Shown here: positions 36,592-46,255 of the stretch, in pieces
Position numbering within the stretch: the stretch's first letter is position 1
Layout: each line of letters starts with the position of its first letter
Assembly (NCBI GenBank): GCA_029212885.1
Contig: JARGPC010000005.1
Coordinates: forward strand, 1-64,000
DNA length: 64,000 nt
From: Coxiellaceae bacterium
GTDB taxonomy: Bacteria; Pseudomonadota; Gammaproteobacteria; Coxiellales; Coxiellaceae
Reading direction: 5' to 3'
The notes under the pieces: model-generated
Databases searched by the model: none
Seen by the model: only the letters and a program-made list of their open reading frames with translations
Told to the model about the DNA's origin: nothing
Translations under genes and position numbers: made by a program

Positions 36592-37443
36592 ATGAAATTA
36601 ACCACACAACTTAAGCAACGCTTTCAGGGTGATGATATTACCATTGCTCCCGGTGTGTTTGATGGCATGTCGGCTCGTTTGGTAGAGCAGGCTGGTTTTG
36701 ATGCTATTTATGCTAGTGGTGGAGCGATAGCGCGCAGTTCGGGCTTTCCGGATATTGGTTTGGTGAGTTTTACTGAGGTGTGTTTACGTTTACAAAATAT
36801 GGTTGAAGTCACTAATAAACCGATCATTGCTGATGCTGATACAGGGTTTGGTAATGCGGTGAATGTCAGTCGTACCATGCGTGAATATGAACGCATTGGT
36901 GTGGCAGCGTGCCATTTAGAAGATCAGGTATTCCCAAAACGTTGTGGTCACCTTAATAATAAAGAGTTGATTTGCAAAGAAGATATGGTGCAAAAAATTA
37001 AAGTCGCTAAGCAAACTTTGCAAGATCCTGACTTTACGTTAATCGCGCGTACTGATGCGATTGCTGTTGAGGGCTTTGATGCGGCGATTGACCGAGCGCA
37101 AGCTTATGTTGAAGCAGGTGCTGATATGATTTTTGTTGAGGCGCCACAAACTGAAGAACAAATTGAAGCAGTTGCTGAAAAAATTAAAGCGCCGCTGTTA
37201 ATCAATATGTTTTATGGTGGTAAAACACCATTGGTTCATGTTGATAAGTTAAAAGCATGGGGTTACCGTTTGGTGATTATTCCATCGGATCTGCAGCGCG
37301 CAGCGATTCGTGCCATGCAAACTACGTTGGGCGTGATTAAACAAGATGGCGATAGTGGTAAAATTGCTGATGATTTGGCGACGTTTAATGAGCGTGAAAC
37401 CATAATCGATACCGCAACTTATTTGGCGCTTGATAAAATTTAG
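36592..37443 (+). CDS. Isocitrate lyase/PEP mutase family enzyme (PrpB-like)
   Basis: 283-residue TIM-barrel lyase. Metal-binding DADTGFGN lies at 81-88 and the catalytic-loop KRCGH at 116-120 with Cys118, as in 2-methylisocitrate lyase. IAPGVFDGMSARL opens the barrel. The prp operon partners (prpC, prpD) are absent here, so methylcitrate-cycle function is uncertain; oxaloacetate decarboxylase or another C-C lyase of the family is possible. A dead transposase begins immediately after its stop. Confidence 0.82.
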   Translation: MKLTTQLKQRFQGDDITIAPGVFDGMSARLVEQAGFDAIYASGGAIARSSGFPDIGLVSFTEVCLRLQNMVEVTNKPIIADADTGFGNAVNVSRTMREYERIGVAACHLEDQVFPKRCGHLNNKELICKEDMVQKIKVAKQTLQDPDFTLIARTDAIAVEGFDAAIDRAQAYVEAGADMIFVEAPQTEEQIEAVAEKIKAPLLINMFYGGKTPLVHVDKLKAWGYRLVIIPSDLQRAAIRAMQTTLGVIKQDGDSGKIADDLATFNERETIIDTATYLALDKI

Positions 37444-38136
37444 GTGTGGCCATTAGCTTACAACCGTATTCAGTATCCAAGCGATATCATCACCATGGTC
37501 GTGTTTTTTTACTATCGATACAAACTGAGCCTTGTCGATATCACTGAAATCATGGCGCTTAGAAATGTATACTTAAGTCATGAAACCGTACGGCGCTGGG
37601 TACAGAAATTTGGTGCTGATCTCGCAAATAAGTGCCGAAAGACCCGAGCTTAAGTTGGCGTCAAATGGAGCATGGATATTACATATTGTGCGATCAAAGG
37701 ACATTGGTATTACTTGCATCGTGCCATTGATAAAGCCGGTAATTTAGTTGATGTTCACCTCAGTGAAACATGGAATAAAAAAGCAGCCACACGATTTTTT
37801 AAGCAATGCCAATAGACCACAGGTATAACGCCAAATCAAATTACCACTGACAAAGAGCCCGGATTTTCTGATGCTATCCAAACAGTATTCGGTCAATCAA
37901 CCATCCATCGTAATGTGAAATATTTAAATAATCGTATTGAGCAGAACCATCGTGGAATTAAATCCTGGTACCGACCAATGAAAGGATTCAAGTCACCATG
38001 GTCAGCGATGATATTGTGCCATGCATTCGAAGAAATTCGACAATTTTTCCGCAGCCAAAAACCGTTATCGAAGCACCGTGGCTTTATTGCGTCTAAATTC
38101 CGAAAATTCAAAAAATTCGCTATTTACCAAGCATGA
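37444..38136 (+). mobile_element. Decayed IS6-family (IS26-like) transposase
   Basis: A single frame from 37444 to the TGA at 38134 encodes an IS6-type DDE transposase interrupted by two in-frame stops, TAA 37651 and TAG 37813, with no frameshift. The N-terminal part (QYPSDIITMVVFFYYRYKLS, HETVRRWVQKFG) and the catalytic triad are recognisable: Asp in WSMDITY, Asp in ITTDKEPG and Glu in RIEQNHRGIK. I found no IS6-type terminal inverted repeats at the expected ends, and the frame starts directly after the preceding gene's stop. The element is inactive and probably old. Confidence 0.85.
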
Positions 38137-38191
38137 AACTGTTAGTGGTTAAACTAGTTTAGACGACAGCGTACTGAGAAATGATGGAACC

Positions 38192-40189
38192 TTATTGTTT
38201 TAACATGGCAGATACCGGTGCGTGCTTAGCAAAAGAGCTATTTAAATCATCCGTCCACTGCCCCGTGCTTAAATTAACCAAAACAGTGGTGTCTGGCTTA
38301 GCATATTGCGGTATGTTAATTAAATACCAGTTCTTATACCAGGTAGCATGTTGCTTGGTCTTGAGGATGGCGTTATACGCCTTTTCTTTAAATATGACTG
38401 CACCTGTATCAGGGTTTAACGTTACAATATTAGATACCGCATTAACTAATTTAGCCGGTGTATACGGCGGTGCGTACATAAACTTAGGGTTATAACCGGT
38501 TTCAAACAGTAAAAATGCGTGTTTTGGTATTTTCTGACCATAAAATGCCGGAACTAACGAAAAGCTTTGGCTGGTATCATGGTGCGGTAAATGTAATAAC
38601 TGCAATGTAGTTGGCTTAATATCTAATACACTGACTCGCTGAGTCACTGAGTGCACTGTTGGCGGCTGCTTAACGCCGAATAAGCGCCAAGCCAATACGT
38701 TATGTGTCTGTAGCATGGATAAAAGGTCTGTCCCATGACCGTAAGAGTAACTGAGCTTACTTACTTGTGGTTTTTCAAACATAAAGGCAAGTCTTCTAAA
38801 AATATTGGGGTCGCTATCTCTCCCTGGATGATAGCCCTTTGCAGAAATGACCCTGTCATTTTTTTGAAAAAGCGCTTCACCATGATCAGATAGTACAACG
38901 ACTACCGCATGATCCAGCAGCCCCTGCCGTTTTAAGCCTAAAAAATATGACTGAATTTGTTTGTCTGTTCGTTTCACTGCCGTACGATACAGTTCTGCAT
39001 CAGTAGCTAAAGGATTAATGCGCTCATTTGCCCAAGTATATGGCCAGTGCGGCAATGTGAAGTGAACCAATAAAAATGCAGGGCGTGTTTGAATAGTGGC
39101 TTCGGACTGCAGGACATGCTGTACAAAAGAATGCGGGTTATATGTAATATGGGCTCCACGATTATTATAAGTGTAAGGAAATAAATGCTGACCTATAAAC
39201 GTGTTGGCAAGTAAATTAAATAAAGGGAAGTCATCTAACGGCGAAAGCACATAGTTTAGTATATCACTGCCATTAGTCTCAATGGTTTCAAAACCAAATG
39301 AGTGGGTAATGTTGGTAAACCGTGAGTCATCTGTAGAATAATAAGTGGTGTAACCATGTTTCTTTAGTATATTAGCTAGCGAACCGCTTACATGGATGTG
39401 AGAAAGATTTTGAATGTTAATTTGCACGCCATTAGCTTTAGGGGGTAACCCGGTTAAAATACTCGAAAAGGAAGCGAAGGTTCTCGATTCAGTAGTATAT
39501 GACTGAGAAAAATTAACTGCCTTCTTAAGAAAGCGCGAAAGAAAGGGCATATTGCTTGCGGTTACATAATCTGGACGCAACGCATCTATACCTACAAAGA
39601 TAACATTCGGTTTTTGAGCTGTTGCGCTATATTGATGATGGTTAGCTGAGAGGCCACTAAAAATAGCATATGTGAAAGCACCGATAGTTACTGCGACTAA
39701 CGCTTTCACTCGCCTCTTAAGCTGTAACAAAGCCAAAATAATAAAACTGCAGATGATAGTAGATATTAAAACCAATAAGGCAATTGATAGCCAGTAAGGC
39801 AAATATGTAGTTATGAAAACTGAGTAAATGGAACTGGTAAAAAAAATTTGGTTCAATAGTAATATTTCTAACGCTGCCAATACCCATAACAACAAACCTA
39901 AGTATAAGTAATTTTTTTCATGTAATCGTAGCTGTTTGGCTGCATGAATTGCTATGTGATATATAAGAAAAGTATAGGAAAAATAAAGTAATACAATAGC
40001 AGCGCAAAACCCAAGTAAGTGCCACCAAACTTCCGCTGGAAGCTTTAATTGTCCTTTAAATAGCGCTCTTGTAATGTATGAAATAAATACAGATATGCTA
40101 GAAATAAACGCATAAGACTGCTGCACTACAGCCATAAAGGTCAGTGACATCAGTGAAAAAAAAAGAAATCGATGCTTGGATCTTGCCAT
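38192..40189 (-). CDS. Membrane-anchored sulfatase / alkaline-phosphatase-superfamily protein
   Basis: 665 residues. Five hydrophobic helices occupy the first ~185 residues, then an extracytoplasmic sulfatase-fold domain follows. Metal and nucleophile motifs are visible: GIDALRPDY with Asp202, TTESRTFASFSSILTGLPP with a Thr/Ser rather than the Cys of true sulfatases, VVLSDHGEA near 420 and YGHGTDLL. This pattern matches LtaS- or phosphoethanolamine-transferase-like enzymes that use a Thr nucleophile. It probably modifies a periplasmic or surface glycolipid. The last ~100 residues are unassigned. Confidence 0.82.
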   Translation of the reverse strand: MARSKHRFLFFSLMSLTFMAVVQQSYAFISSISVFISYITRALFKGQLKLPAEVWWHLLGFCAAIVLLYFSYTFLIYHIAIHAAKQLRLHEKNYLYLGLLLWVLAALEILLLNQIFFTSSIYSVFITTYLPYWLSIALLVLISTIICSFIILALLQLKRRVKALVAVTIGAFTYAIFSGLSANHHQYSATAQKPNVIFVGIDALRPDYVTASNMPFLSRFLKKAVNFSQSYTTESRTFASFSSILTGLPPKANGVQINIQNLSHIHVSGSLANILKKHGYTTYYSTDDSRFTNITHSFGFETIETNGSDILNYVLSPLDDFPLFNLLANTFIGQHLFPYTYNNRGAHITYNPHSFVQHVLQSEATIQTRPAFLLVHFTLPHWPYTWANERINPLATDAELYRTAVKRTDKQIQSYFLGLKRQGLLDHAVVVVLSDHGEALFQKNDRVISAKGYHPGRDSDPNIFRRLAFMFEKPQVSKLSYSYGHGTDLLSMLQTHNVLAWRLFGVKQPPTVHSVTQRVSVLDIKPTTLQLLHLPHHDTSQSFSLVPAFYGQKIPKHAFLLFETGYNPKFMYAPPYTPAKLVNAVSNIVTLNPDTGAVIFKEKAYNAILKTKQHATWYKNWYLINIPQYAKPDTTVLVNLSTGQWTDDLNSSFAKHAPVSAMLKQ

Positions 40190-40304
40190 TCGGGAATCCT
40201 ACTGGATATACAAAAAGAAAAAAGAGTACCATATTTTACAAAGCATATACAGTTGTGACGGAACCCGCTTTCCAATCTCAGCCGCTATAGGCAACTGAAA
40301 TAAA

Positions 40305-40348
40305 CGGGTGAGTAAGCCAAGGAGGCAGTGCCTTGGCTTATTCACCCG
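40305..40348. other. 18-bp-stem hairpin upstream of the small zinc-protein gene
   Basis: Arms 40305-40322 and 40331-40348 pair over 18 bp with one G-U and an 8-nt loop (AGGCAGTG). No T-tract follows on either strand, so it is not a normal intrinsic terminator. It sits between a divergent sulfatase gene and the zinc-protein gene. It may be a palindromic repeat unit or a 5' leader structure. Confidence 0.55.
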
Positions 40349-40445
40349 AAACATTAGTGGTGCTGGAAGAGCTGTTTTTGTCGTTTTCCATAAGGCCAGA
40401 AGCTGCTACACTGATTCTTCTGATTGCGATAAAAAGGAGTTTACT

Positions 40446-40604
40446 ATGTCAGACGATCAAAATAACGAAGAGCAAGTTGAGTGTTCTGCTTGTCACAAAC
40501 ATTTAGATAAGTCGATGGCGATGCATGCTGAAAGTGCAGATTACATACACTACTTTTGTGGTGAAGGCTGTTTAAAGCATTGGCAAGAAAAGCACCCGAG
40601 TTAA
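40446..40604 (+). CDS. Small zinc-binding protein (DUF3330-like)
   Basis: 52 residues from ATG 40446, which follows AAAGGAG; the longer frame from GTG 40308 would read through the hairpin. Two metal-binding pairs are seen, CSACHKHL and YFCGEGCLKHW, with conserved Ala-Glu-Ser-Ala-Asp-Tyr between them, matching small DUF3330-type proteins. Function unknown. Confidence 0.75.
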   Translation: MSDDQNNEEQVECSACHKHLDKSMAMHAESADYIHYFCGEGCLKHWQEKHPS

Positions 40605-40665
40605 TGATAGTGTCGTAAAAATTTGTTATGCTGCATTTACCTAAGGGAGAGGGGAGAGTAGAGAC

Positions 40666-42531
40666 ATGCCGCAATGGAATGAGCGACAAAGATTAACCAT
40701 CGATAATTTATTGGCAACATTCAGTGCTGATATATTTAAAAAAATCATCTCAGGTCAAATATATTTAGCACTGTCTAAAGAGGCGGATATCAGTTATTTT
40801 CATCCCTGCGATGTTGAGAAGCGTGACACGCCACGTTATTGGGCTGTGCATGATAATAGATTAGGTTATATCGATGAAGATATTATTAAGCAGGGTGGAG
40901 AATTTAATCGCTTTCATATTAGCCAGCATGGTTGTAGAAACTTGTTGCGGCAGGCGATTGATTCACCAAAGGCATTTGACGTATTAAGTTATTTATTTTC
41001 CAATGGTGGGTTTTATGATGCGAGTGTTAGTTTGCATAATATTACAACTCGCAATCAATTTATCGCGAGTTTAGTTGAAGATCCTCGGCTGCTAATCACA
41101 TTGGCTCATACTATGGTGAGGGGTGAAGATGAAGCAATAACAGCATTTATAGCTTTTCTATTCAGTCTTTCGAGTGGCTCACCGAGTACATTGTTTATTG
41201 GCGTTCCATCTACTTTTTCTCAATTATTAACTAAAGAATGTGAAACACAAACTGTTCTGTATGCTTTGTTATCTTCACCGCGAGTTTGCGACAAGTTAAC
41301 TAAAGATCAGTTTCTTATTGTCGTTGCGTCAGCTTATCAGGTTAAGCTGCCGTTAACGTCGTCATACATTGATAGGATTGCCCGCTTAGATCTCGACCTA
41401 AGTTACTTGAGTGATGTATTTATTGCTGCGGCACGTTGTGGTGATGTGAAGATGGTGCAGCGGTTATTGGCTGTGAATGCAACCAGGCGCTTAGTAGATG
41501 CTGACCATGTGTCTGCCGAAGGTGGGGAAACCGCTTTGCATTGCGCGCTGCGTTCATCGTTGAGTGATGAGCTGATTTATCAGCTGATAACGCAGGCAAA
41601 AAATCTGAGCCATTGTGATCATCAGGGTTACAGCCCTATTACTTTAGCTTTTAAAATGGGGCGTAGTACTGTTATAGATGCGTTATTAGGCTTTGAAAGC
41701 GTGCGCGATGCTTTGCTTACCGATAAGCCACTGTCTAACACGGTATTACATGCTGCGGTAGCAGCAGATGATATCGGTATGATTCGCAGAGCACTAGCCA
41801 TACCGGGTATTGAGCGAATTATTAATTGCTTTGACATGCACGGTGATACGGCTTTAAGTTTAGCGGTAAGGGCGCGTAAGTTAGATCATGTGGAGTTACT
41901 AATGCAGCACGGTGCGAACGTGCATAGTAGTAATGTTGAAGGGTCTTCACCGCTAGATTATGCGCGTAGTCAACCTGACATGTATGACTTGCTGCGGTGC
42001 CCGCCATCACCGAGAGAGGTGTCGCCTGCGGGCAAAAAAGAACCGGCATTGGCAGATGATGAGCTTGAGTTACGCAAGGCGCGAGTGATTTCCATACTGC
42101 ATGGGCAGATGGAGACCGATCGCGCATATACTGTTGATGTACCTGTTGTGAGAAAAGGTTTAGTTGAAGCTTGTGAGCGAATTCAAGCAGCTGAGAGCCC
42201 GCATGTTATACACAGAGAGTTGGTGGCATTGCATAAAGAAAAAATAATACTGACAGATGCAAAAGGAGTTACTTCAACACATAAATTTTTACGTCAAGTC
42301 ACGGTGGCGCAGTTGAAGTATTATGGTTTCTTGCATCACGTACCGCTGTCTGGGTTTCGTGCGCGCGCTACCGATTGGGGTAATTCGCTGTATAGTATGT
42401 TTCATAGCCGGCCTCCAGCTGTGCCGGTTGAATCACCGACGCCTGATTTGCCTGTACCATCGGCACCACCGGAATCAGCAAAGCCAAATGATGTGGCTGC
42501 AGCTGGGGCGGGTGCAAAATGCCGAGGCTAA
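40666..42531 (+). CDS. Ankyrin-repeat protein
   Basis: 621 residues. The ribosome site is AGGGAGAGGGGAG. The first ~240 residues are helical with no recognised domain. About six divergent ankyrin repeats span 245-440 (for example VFIAAARCGDVKMVQRLL, NTVLHAAVAADDIGMIRRAL, DTALSLAVRARKLDHVELLMQHGANV). The C-terminal ~180 residues include a Lys/Glu helical stretch and end with a Pro-rich low-complexity tail. Unlike the 5-8 kb ankyrin gene its repeats are diverged at DNA level. A Dot/Icm substrate is likely by analogy. Confidence 0.78.
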   Translation: MPQWNERQRLTIDNLLATFSADIFKKIISGQIYLALSKEADISYFHPCDVEKRDTPRYWAVHDNRLGYIDEDIIKQGGEFNRFHISQHGCRNLLRQAIDSPKAFDVLSYLFSNGGFYDASVSLHNITTRNQFIASLVEDPRLLITLAHTMVRGEDEAITAFIAFLFSLSSGSPSTLFIGVPSTFSQLLTKECETQTVLYALLSSPRVCDKLTKDQFLIVVASAYQVKLPLTSSYIDRIARLDLDLSYLSDVFIAAARCGDVKMVQRLLAVNATRRLVDADHVSAEGGETALHCALRSSLSDELIYQLITQAKNLSHCDHQGYSPITLAFKMGRSTVIDALLGFESVRDALLTDKPLSNTVLHAAVAADDIGMIRRALAIPGIERIINCFDMHGDTALSLAVRARKLDHVELLMQHGANVHSSNVEGSSPLDYARSQPDMYDLLRCPPSPREVSPAGKKEPALADDELELRKARVISILHGQMETDRAYTVDVPVVRKGLVEACERIQAAESPHVIHRELVALHKEKIILTDAKGVTSTHKFLRQVTVAQLKYYGFLHHVPLSGFRARATDWGNSLYSMFHSRPPAVPVESPTPDLPVPSAPPESAKPNDVAAAGAGAKCRG

Positions 42532-42651
42532 GTTTTGTCGACATGTAAGAAAACCAGGCCAATAATATTAAGGTGCTTAAAGTAGAAAATTTTCTTAAAT
42601 CACTGTTGCTATGAATGTGTGTTAAGTCCTGTACCTTAAAAAAAGCACTGT

Positions 42652-43968
42652 TTAAGGCGCGGGTGAATTTCTGCCTGATAATTCAGCGGCGTCTTTCGAT
42701 GACGCTTTTGAATCATCCGCTATCTCAAAGTATTGCCCCTTTTTATCTACACCAGTAATGCAAGCCTTTGAACCAGAGCCGTCAAAAGTAAGTTCGATTT
42801 CGCTGACGGCAGTGCCACGATTATCTTTTACTGTAGTGTCACTGTAAGAAGTATCACCAACGATAACGGTTAGGTCTTTATCGGAGCAAACAACAAGTGG
42901 TTTGTCACCGCAGGGCTTGTGACCGGTGATTACTCGTTCTATGTTGCTGCAATTTAAGAAGTCTTTAACGTCAGGCGGAACCGATGCAACTTTGGAGCCT
43001 TGAAACCAATTCGTCATAATCACTTGCTGCCTATTGAATCTGGTATCACCCTGCTTACACAGAGCGTAATCATGCAGTGGGCCAATTGCAGGTTCAGCTA
43101 TTAGTGATGGAGGGCTAGATAACCATTGATTGAATGCGTCTCTGAACCAGGCGTTTAAGCGCTCAACCCATTCGTGTGCATTGCTGCTAGGTGCTTGTCC
43201 AGGTACCTGCCCCATATTATCTGTGGTTACAGCACCATGAATAAATAATGTGTCTTCAACAATTGCACCAACTTTCGCAAGTTGTAAATAGAGTGTCATC
43301 AATCCATCCGGTGCAACTAAGCCCCTGTAGCTATCGACTATGTCGTCATCTGTTGCTGGGAACTTTTTTGATCTACTCAGTTCGCTGCGTCGAAGTTCAA
43401 AAGTTTCTGGTTTTCCAGCTGAGCTTCCACACCCCATGGTCTCATTAAGCATCCATTTTAAATACACCACCTGACAAGCTTTTGTTGACTTTTGAGCTAG
43501 ATAATCTTGGTAGGTGTCATAAGGCGTGGTGTCGATATGATCTGCTTTTGAAAGGTATTGATCGGTAATCATTTGTTGGTGGACAGCATGTAATGGTGAG
43601 CTGTTGGCTACCCAGCGAGCACCTTTGCCCAGTAGTCGCTCGCGAATATGTTCGGGGTCTAACTCTGTCTTCATTCGCGTTTTATTTAGGTCTCTATTGC
43701 CAACAATCAAATCAACATTATCAGGATGAGCTTGCTTAAAGTCTGTCAGCAACTTAAGAACCTCCAGGTCGCCATCGCCTTTATCGACAGCATCACCACC
43801 AAACACAAAGTTTGAATTGGGGTAATTGAACTGCAGCTGTCCCAACCCATCGAAGCTTACCAGTTTACTGTGATCCACCCAGCGCTGTAGAAATTCCATA
43901 TTGCCCTCAACATCTGTTAAGAAAGTTAAACGCTTCGGGAGGCGTGCAAATAAGCTCGTTAGTCTCAT
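42652..43968 (-). CDS. Calcineurin-like metallophosphatase, eukaryote-like
   Basis: 438 residues. Metallophosphoesterase motifs in order: LTDVEGN (17-23; D-x-H replaced by DVEGN), GGDAVDKG (57-64), VGNRDLNK (89-96; the usual GNHE reads GNRD), FIHGA and the late ITGHKPCGD. The GGDAVDKGxGDLEVLKLL...VGNRDLNK variant is one I associate with protist, algal and fungal phosphatases more than with bacterial ones. No signal peptide or membrane segment. The Ser/Lys-rich C-terminus may be disordered. An effector role or horizontal origin is inferred; a bacterial cytosolic phosphatase is the alternative. Confidence 0.75.
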   Translation of the reverse strand: MRLTSLFARLPKRLTFLTDVEGNMEFLQRWVDHSKLVSFDGLGQLQFNYPNSNFVFGGDAVDKGDGDLEVLKLLTDFKQAHPDNVDLIVGNRDLNKTRMKTELDPEHIRERLLGKGARWVANSSPLHAVHQQMITDQYLSKADHIDTTPYDTYQDYLAQKSTKACQVVYLKWMLNETMGCGSSAGKPETFELRRSELSRSKKFPATDDDIVDSYRGLVAPDGLMTLYLQLAKVGAIVEDTLFIHGAVTTDNMGQVPGQAPSSNAHEWVERLNAWFRDAFNQWLSSPPSLIAEPAIGPLHDYALCKQGDTRFNRQQVIMTNWFQGSKVASVPPDVKDFLNCSNIERVITGHKPCGDKPLVVCSDKDLTVIVGDTSYSDTTVKDNRGTAVSEIELTFDGSGSKACITGVDKKGQYFEIADDSKASSKDAAELSGRNSPAP

Positions 43969-44016
43969 GTTTTTCTCTTAATTAATAGCGCTAATCGATT
44001 GTATGGTTGGTTTTTA

Positions 44017-44553
44017 TTAATTGGTTGCCTGTTTATCGACATTGACCACAGTCGTAAGAATGGTTGCATTCGGAATCAATACATCCTGTTTGCCATTATT
44101 TAATTGCACATAGCGTAGGTTAATACGTTGCACAGTGCCTGCAAAATTCAAGCCGGAAATGTTGTTACCGATTTTAAACGGCTTGTAAACCAGTATCAGC
44201 ACGCCAGCTAAGGTGTTAGTCAGTAAATCTTTAAACGCAAAACCAATTGCAAAACTCATCAAACCCAAACTGGCAACCAGTGCGCTTACATTGACGCCCC
44301 CTGTGCCTAGTGCGGTGACTAAGCCAATGAGTATGATGCCGGTTTGCACGGTTCTAGCCAGCAAGTTTTTCACTGCAGCGTGGCGGCTAAAGCGTTTAAA
44401 AGATTTTAATAGCACCCACTTCGCGATCTTGGCAGCAAGAATAAACAGAATAAATATGACAATCGCCGTGATGATATTCGGCAACACGGCTATGGTTTTT
44501 TGATAAAAGCTTAGTCCTAAAGCGTGTACATCAGATAGCCGTGTTATTGCCAT
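44017..44553 (-). CDS. Short MscS-type mechanosensitive channel
   Basis: 178 residues versus about 286 for E. coli MscS. It contains the two anchoring helices, the Gly/Ala-rich pore helix (ALVASLGLMSFAIGFAFKDLLTNTLAG) and the beta domain (YKPFKIGNNISG...QLNNGKQDVLIPNATI), then stops with VNVDKQATN. The C-terminal alpha/beta vestibule domain is missing. The reading frame shows no sign of damage, and a normal AGAGGA ribosome site precedes the ATG. It lies 13 bp after rph on the same strand. Confidence 0.88.
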   Translation of the reverse strand: MAITRLSDVHALGLSFYQKTIAVLPNIITAIVIFILFILAAKIAKWVLLKSFKRFSRHAAVKNLLARTVQTGIILIGLVTALGTGGVNVSALVASLGLMSFAIGFAFKDLLTNTLAGVLILVYKPFKIGNNISGLNFAGTVQRINLRYVQLNNGKQDVLIPNATILTTVVNVDKQATN

Positions 44554-44566
44554 ATGTTTATCCTCT

Positions 44567-45298
44567 TTAGGCGGTCGTTTGCACGAGACCTAATACTTCA
44601 CGTTGTTTTTGATTAACATCTGCAATGCCGTGTTTGGCTAAATCCAATAACTGGCATAACTGATCGTTATCGAGCGGTTTGCTTTCGGCTGTGCCTTGCA
44701 CTTCAATAAAGCCACCCGCATCAGTCATAACAATATTCATATCGGTTTCTGCGTTTGAATCTTCATCGTAATCTAAATCTAACACCGGCGTGCCATTATA
44801 GATGCCGACAGAAATCGCACCGATCATATGCACTAATGGGTCTTCTTTAATAAGCTTTTTACGTTGGCAGTGGTGTAATGCATCTACCAGTGCCACACAG
44901 CCACCGCTAATCGCTGCAGTACGTGTGCCACCATCGGCTTGGATAACATCGCAGTCAATGTTGATGGTGATGTCCGCTAATTTAGTTAAATCAACGGCGG
45001 CGCGTAAAGAGCGACCTATTAAACGTTGAATTTCTAATGTGCGACCACCTTGTTTGCCACGAGAAGCTTCACGGCGCATGCGGCTATGGGTGCAACGTGG
45101 CAGCATGCCATATTCAGCTGTTAACCACCCTTGTCCGCTGTCTTTTAAAAAGCGTGGCACCCCTTTTTCAACACTGGCAGTGCACAAAACTTTGGTATGG
45201 CCAAAGCTGACTAGTACCGAACCTTCGGCATAGCGGGTGTATTCACGTTCAAATGTGATTTCGCGGGCTTGATTAGCGGCGCGCTTACTTGGTCTCAT
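44567..45298 (-). CDS. rph: Ribonuclease PH
   Basis: Phosphorolytic 3'-5' exoribonuclease that trims tRNA 3' ends. At 243 residues it is near the family length (238). Signatures include [14 protein letters not shown] at the N-terminus, [28 protein letters not shown] with phosphate-binding residues, and [19 protein letters not shown]. Start follows AAGGAA. Divergent from yicC, the usual gammaproteobacterial arrangement. Confidence 0.97.
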   Translation of the reverse strand: MRPSKRAANQAREITFEREYTRYAEGSVLVSFGHTKVLCTASVEKGVPRFLKDSGQGWLTAEYGMLPRCTHSRMRREASRGKQGGRTLEIQRLIGRSLRAAVDLTKLADITINIDCDVIQADGGTRTAAISGGCVALVDALHHCQRKKLIKEDPLVHMIGAISVGIYNGTPVLDLDYDEDSNAETDMNIVMTDAGGFIEVQGTAESKPLDNDQLCQLLDLAKHGIADVNQKQREVLGLVQTTA

Positions 45299-45388
45299 AG
45301 CGGGTTCCTTAAAATAAATCGTGTAACTTGGTTTGAATAACAGGTATTATGGCACCACAGTATACAGATTTGAACAGGAATTGCCATT

Positions 45389-46255
45389 ATGGTCATGAGT
45401 ATGACCGGTTTTGCACGCCGCTCAGTAGAACAGCCTTGGGGTTCAGCCACCTGGGAATTAAAAAGTGTTAATCATCGTTATTTGGAAGTGAATTTCCGTT
45501 TGCCTGAGGCGTTTCGTCTTTATGAAGCGAAATGGAAGTCGACTCTGCAAAAGCAACTCAAGCGCGGCAAGGTTGAATGCGTGCTAAAGTATATGCCTGG
45601 CGAACAAATGGCCAGTGAGTTGAAGTTAAATAACCCTTTAATTCAGCAGTTAGCTGCTGCTAGCAACAGCGTACATGCGGCATTTCAAAAAGAGTCGGTG
45701 ATTAATCCGGTGGATGTGTTGGCTTGGCCGGGTGTGGTACAAGCCGAAAATGCGAATGCCGAAGCATTAGTGGCTGAATTGCAGCTTGAGCTTGAACAAG
45801 CTGTCGGCCAATTGGCGGAGATGCGTCAAACCGAAGGTAAATACCTGCAAGATTTTATGCAGCAACGTATTAGCGAGATGCAAGCGTTGGTGGATCGCGT
45901 GGAAATGAATATGCCGGGTATCTTAGAACAGCAACAACAAAAAATCGAAGAGCGATTTAAAGAGCTGGAAGTTGATTGTGATAAGGACCGCCTTGAGCAA
46001 GAAATGGTGTGGTTGATGCAAAAAGCTGATGTTGCTGAAGAGCTGCATCGCTTATCTGCTCACTTAAAAGAGGTCCAAGCCGTATTGCTGCAAAAGGGCG
46101 CGGTGGGTAGACGCTTAGACTTTATTATGCAAGAGTTAAACCGTGAGGCAAATACACTGGCCAGTAAGTCAATTGATTTGGGTGTTACCAATGCTAGTGT
46201 TGACCTAAAAGTATTAATTGAGCAAATGCGAGAACAGGTGCAAAACATTGAATGA
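45389..46255 (+). CDS. yicC: YicC-family endoribonuclease
   Basis: 288 residues, the family length. SMTGFARR opens the N-terminal YicC domain (SVNHRYLEVNFRLPEAF follows), and the C-terminal DUF1732 contains GRRLDFIMQELNREANTLASKS. YicC proteins act as endoribonucleases in mRNA and sRNA turnover. Start ATG 45389 follows AGGAA. Overlaps gmk slightly. Confidence 0.95.
   Translation: MVMSMTGFARRSVEQPWGSATWELKSVNHRYLEVNFRLPEAFRLYEAKWKSTLQKQLKRGKVECVLKYMPGEQMASELKLNNPLIQQLAAASNSVHAAFQKESVINPVDVLAWPGVVQAENANAEALVAELQLELEQAVGQLAEMRQTEGKYLQDFMQQRISEMQALVDRVEMNMPGILEQQQQKIEERFKELEVDCDKDRLEQEMVWLMQKADVAEELHRLSAHLKEVQAVLLQKGAVGRRLDFIMQELNREANTLASKSIDLGVTNASVDLKVLIEQMREQVQNIE

Noticed and set aside
40308-40445. 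N-terminal extension of the small zinc protein from GTG 40308
   Set aside because: It would translate the 18-bp hairpin, while ATG 40446 has an AGGAG ribosome site and the conserved domain begins there.
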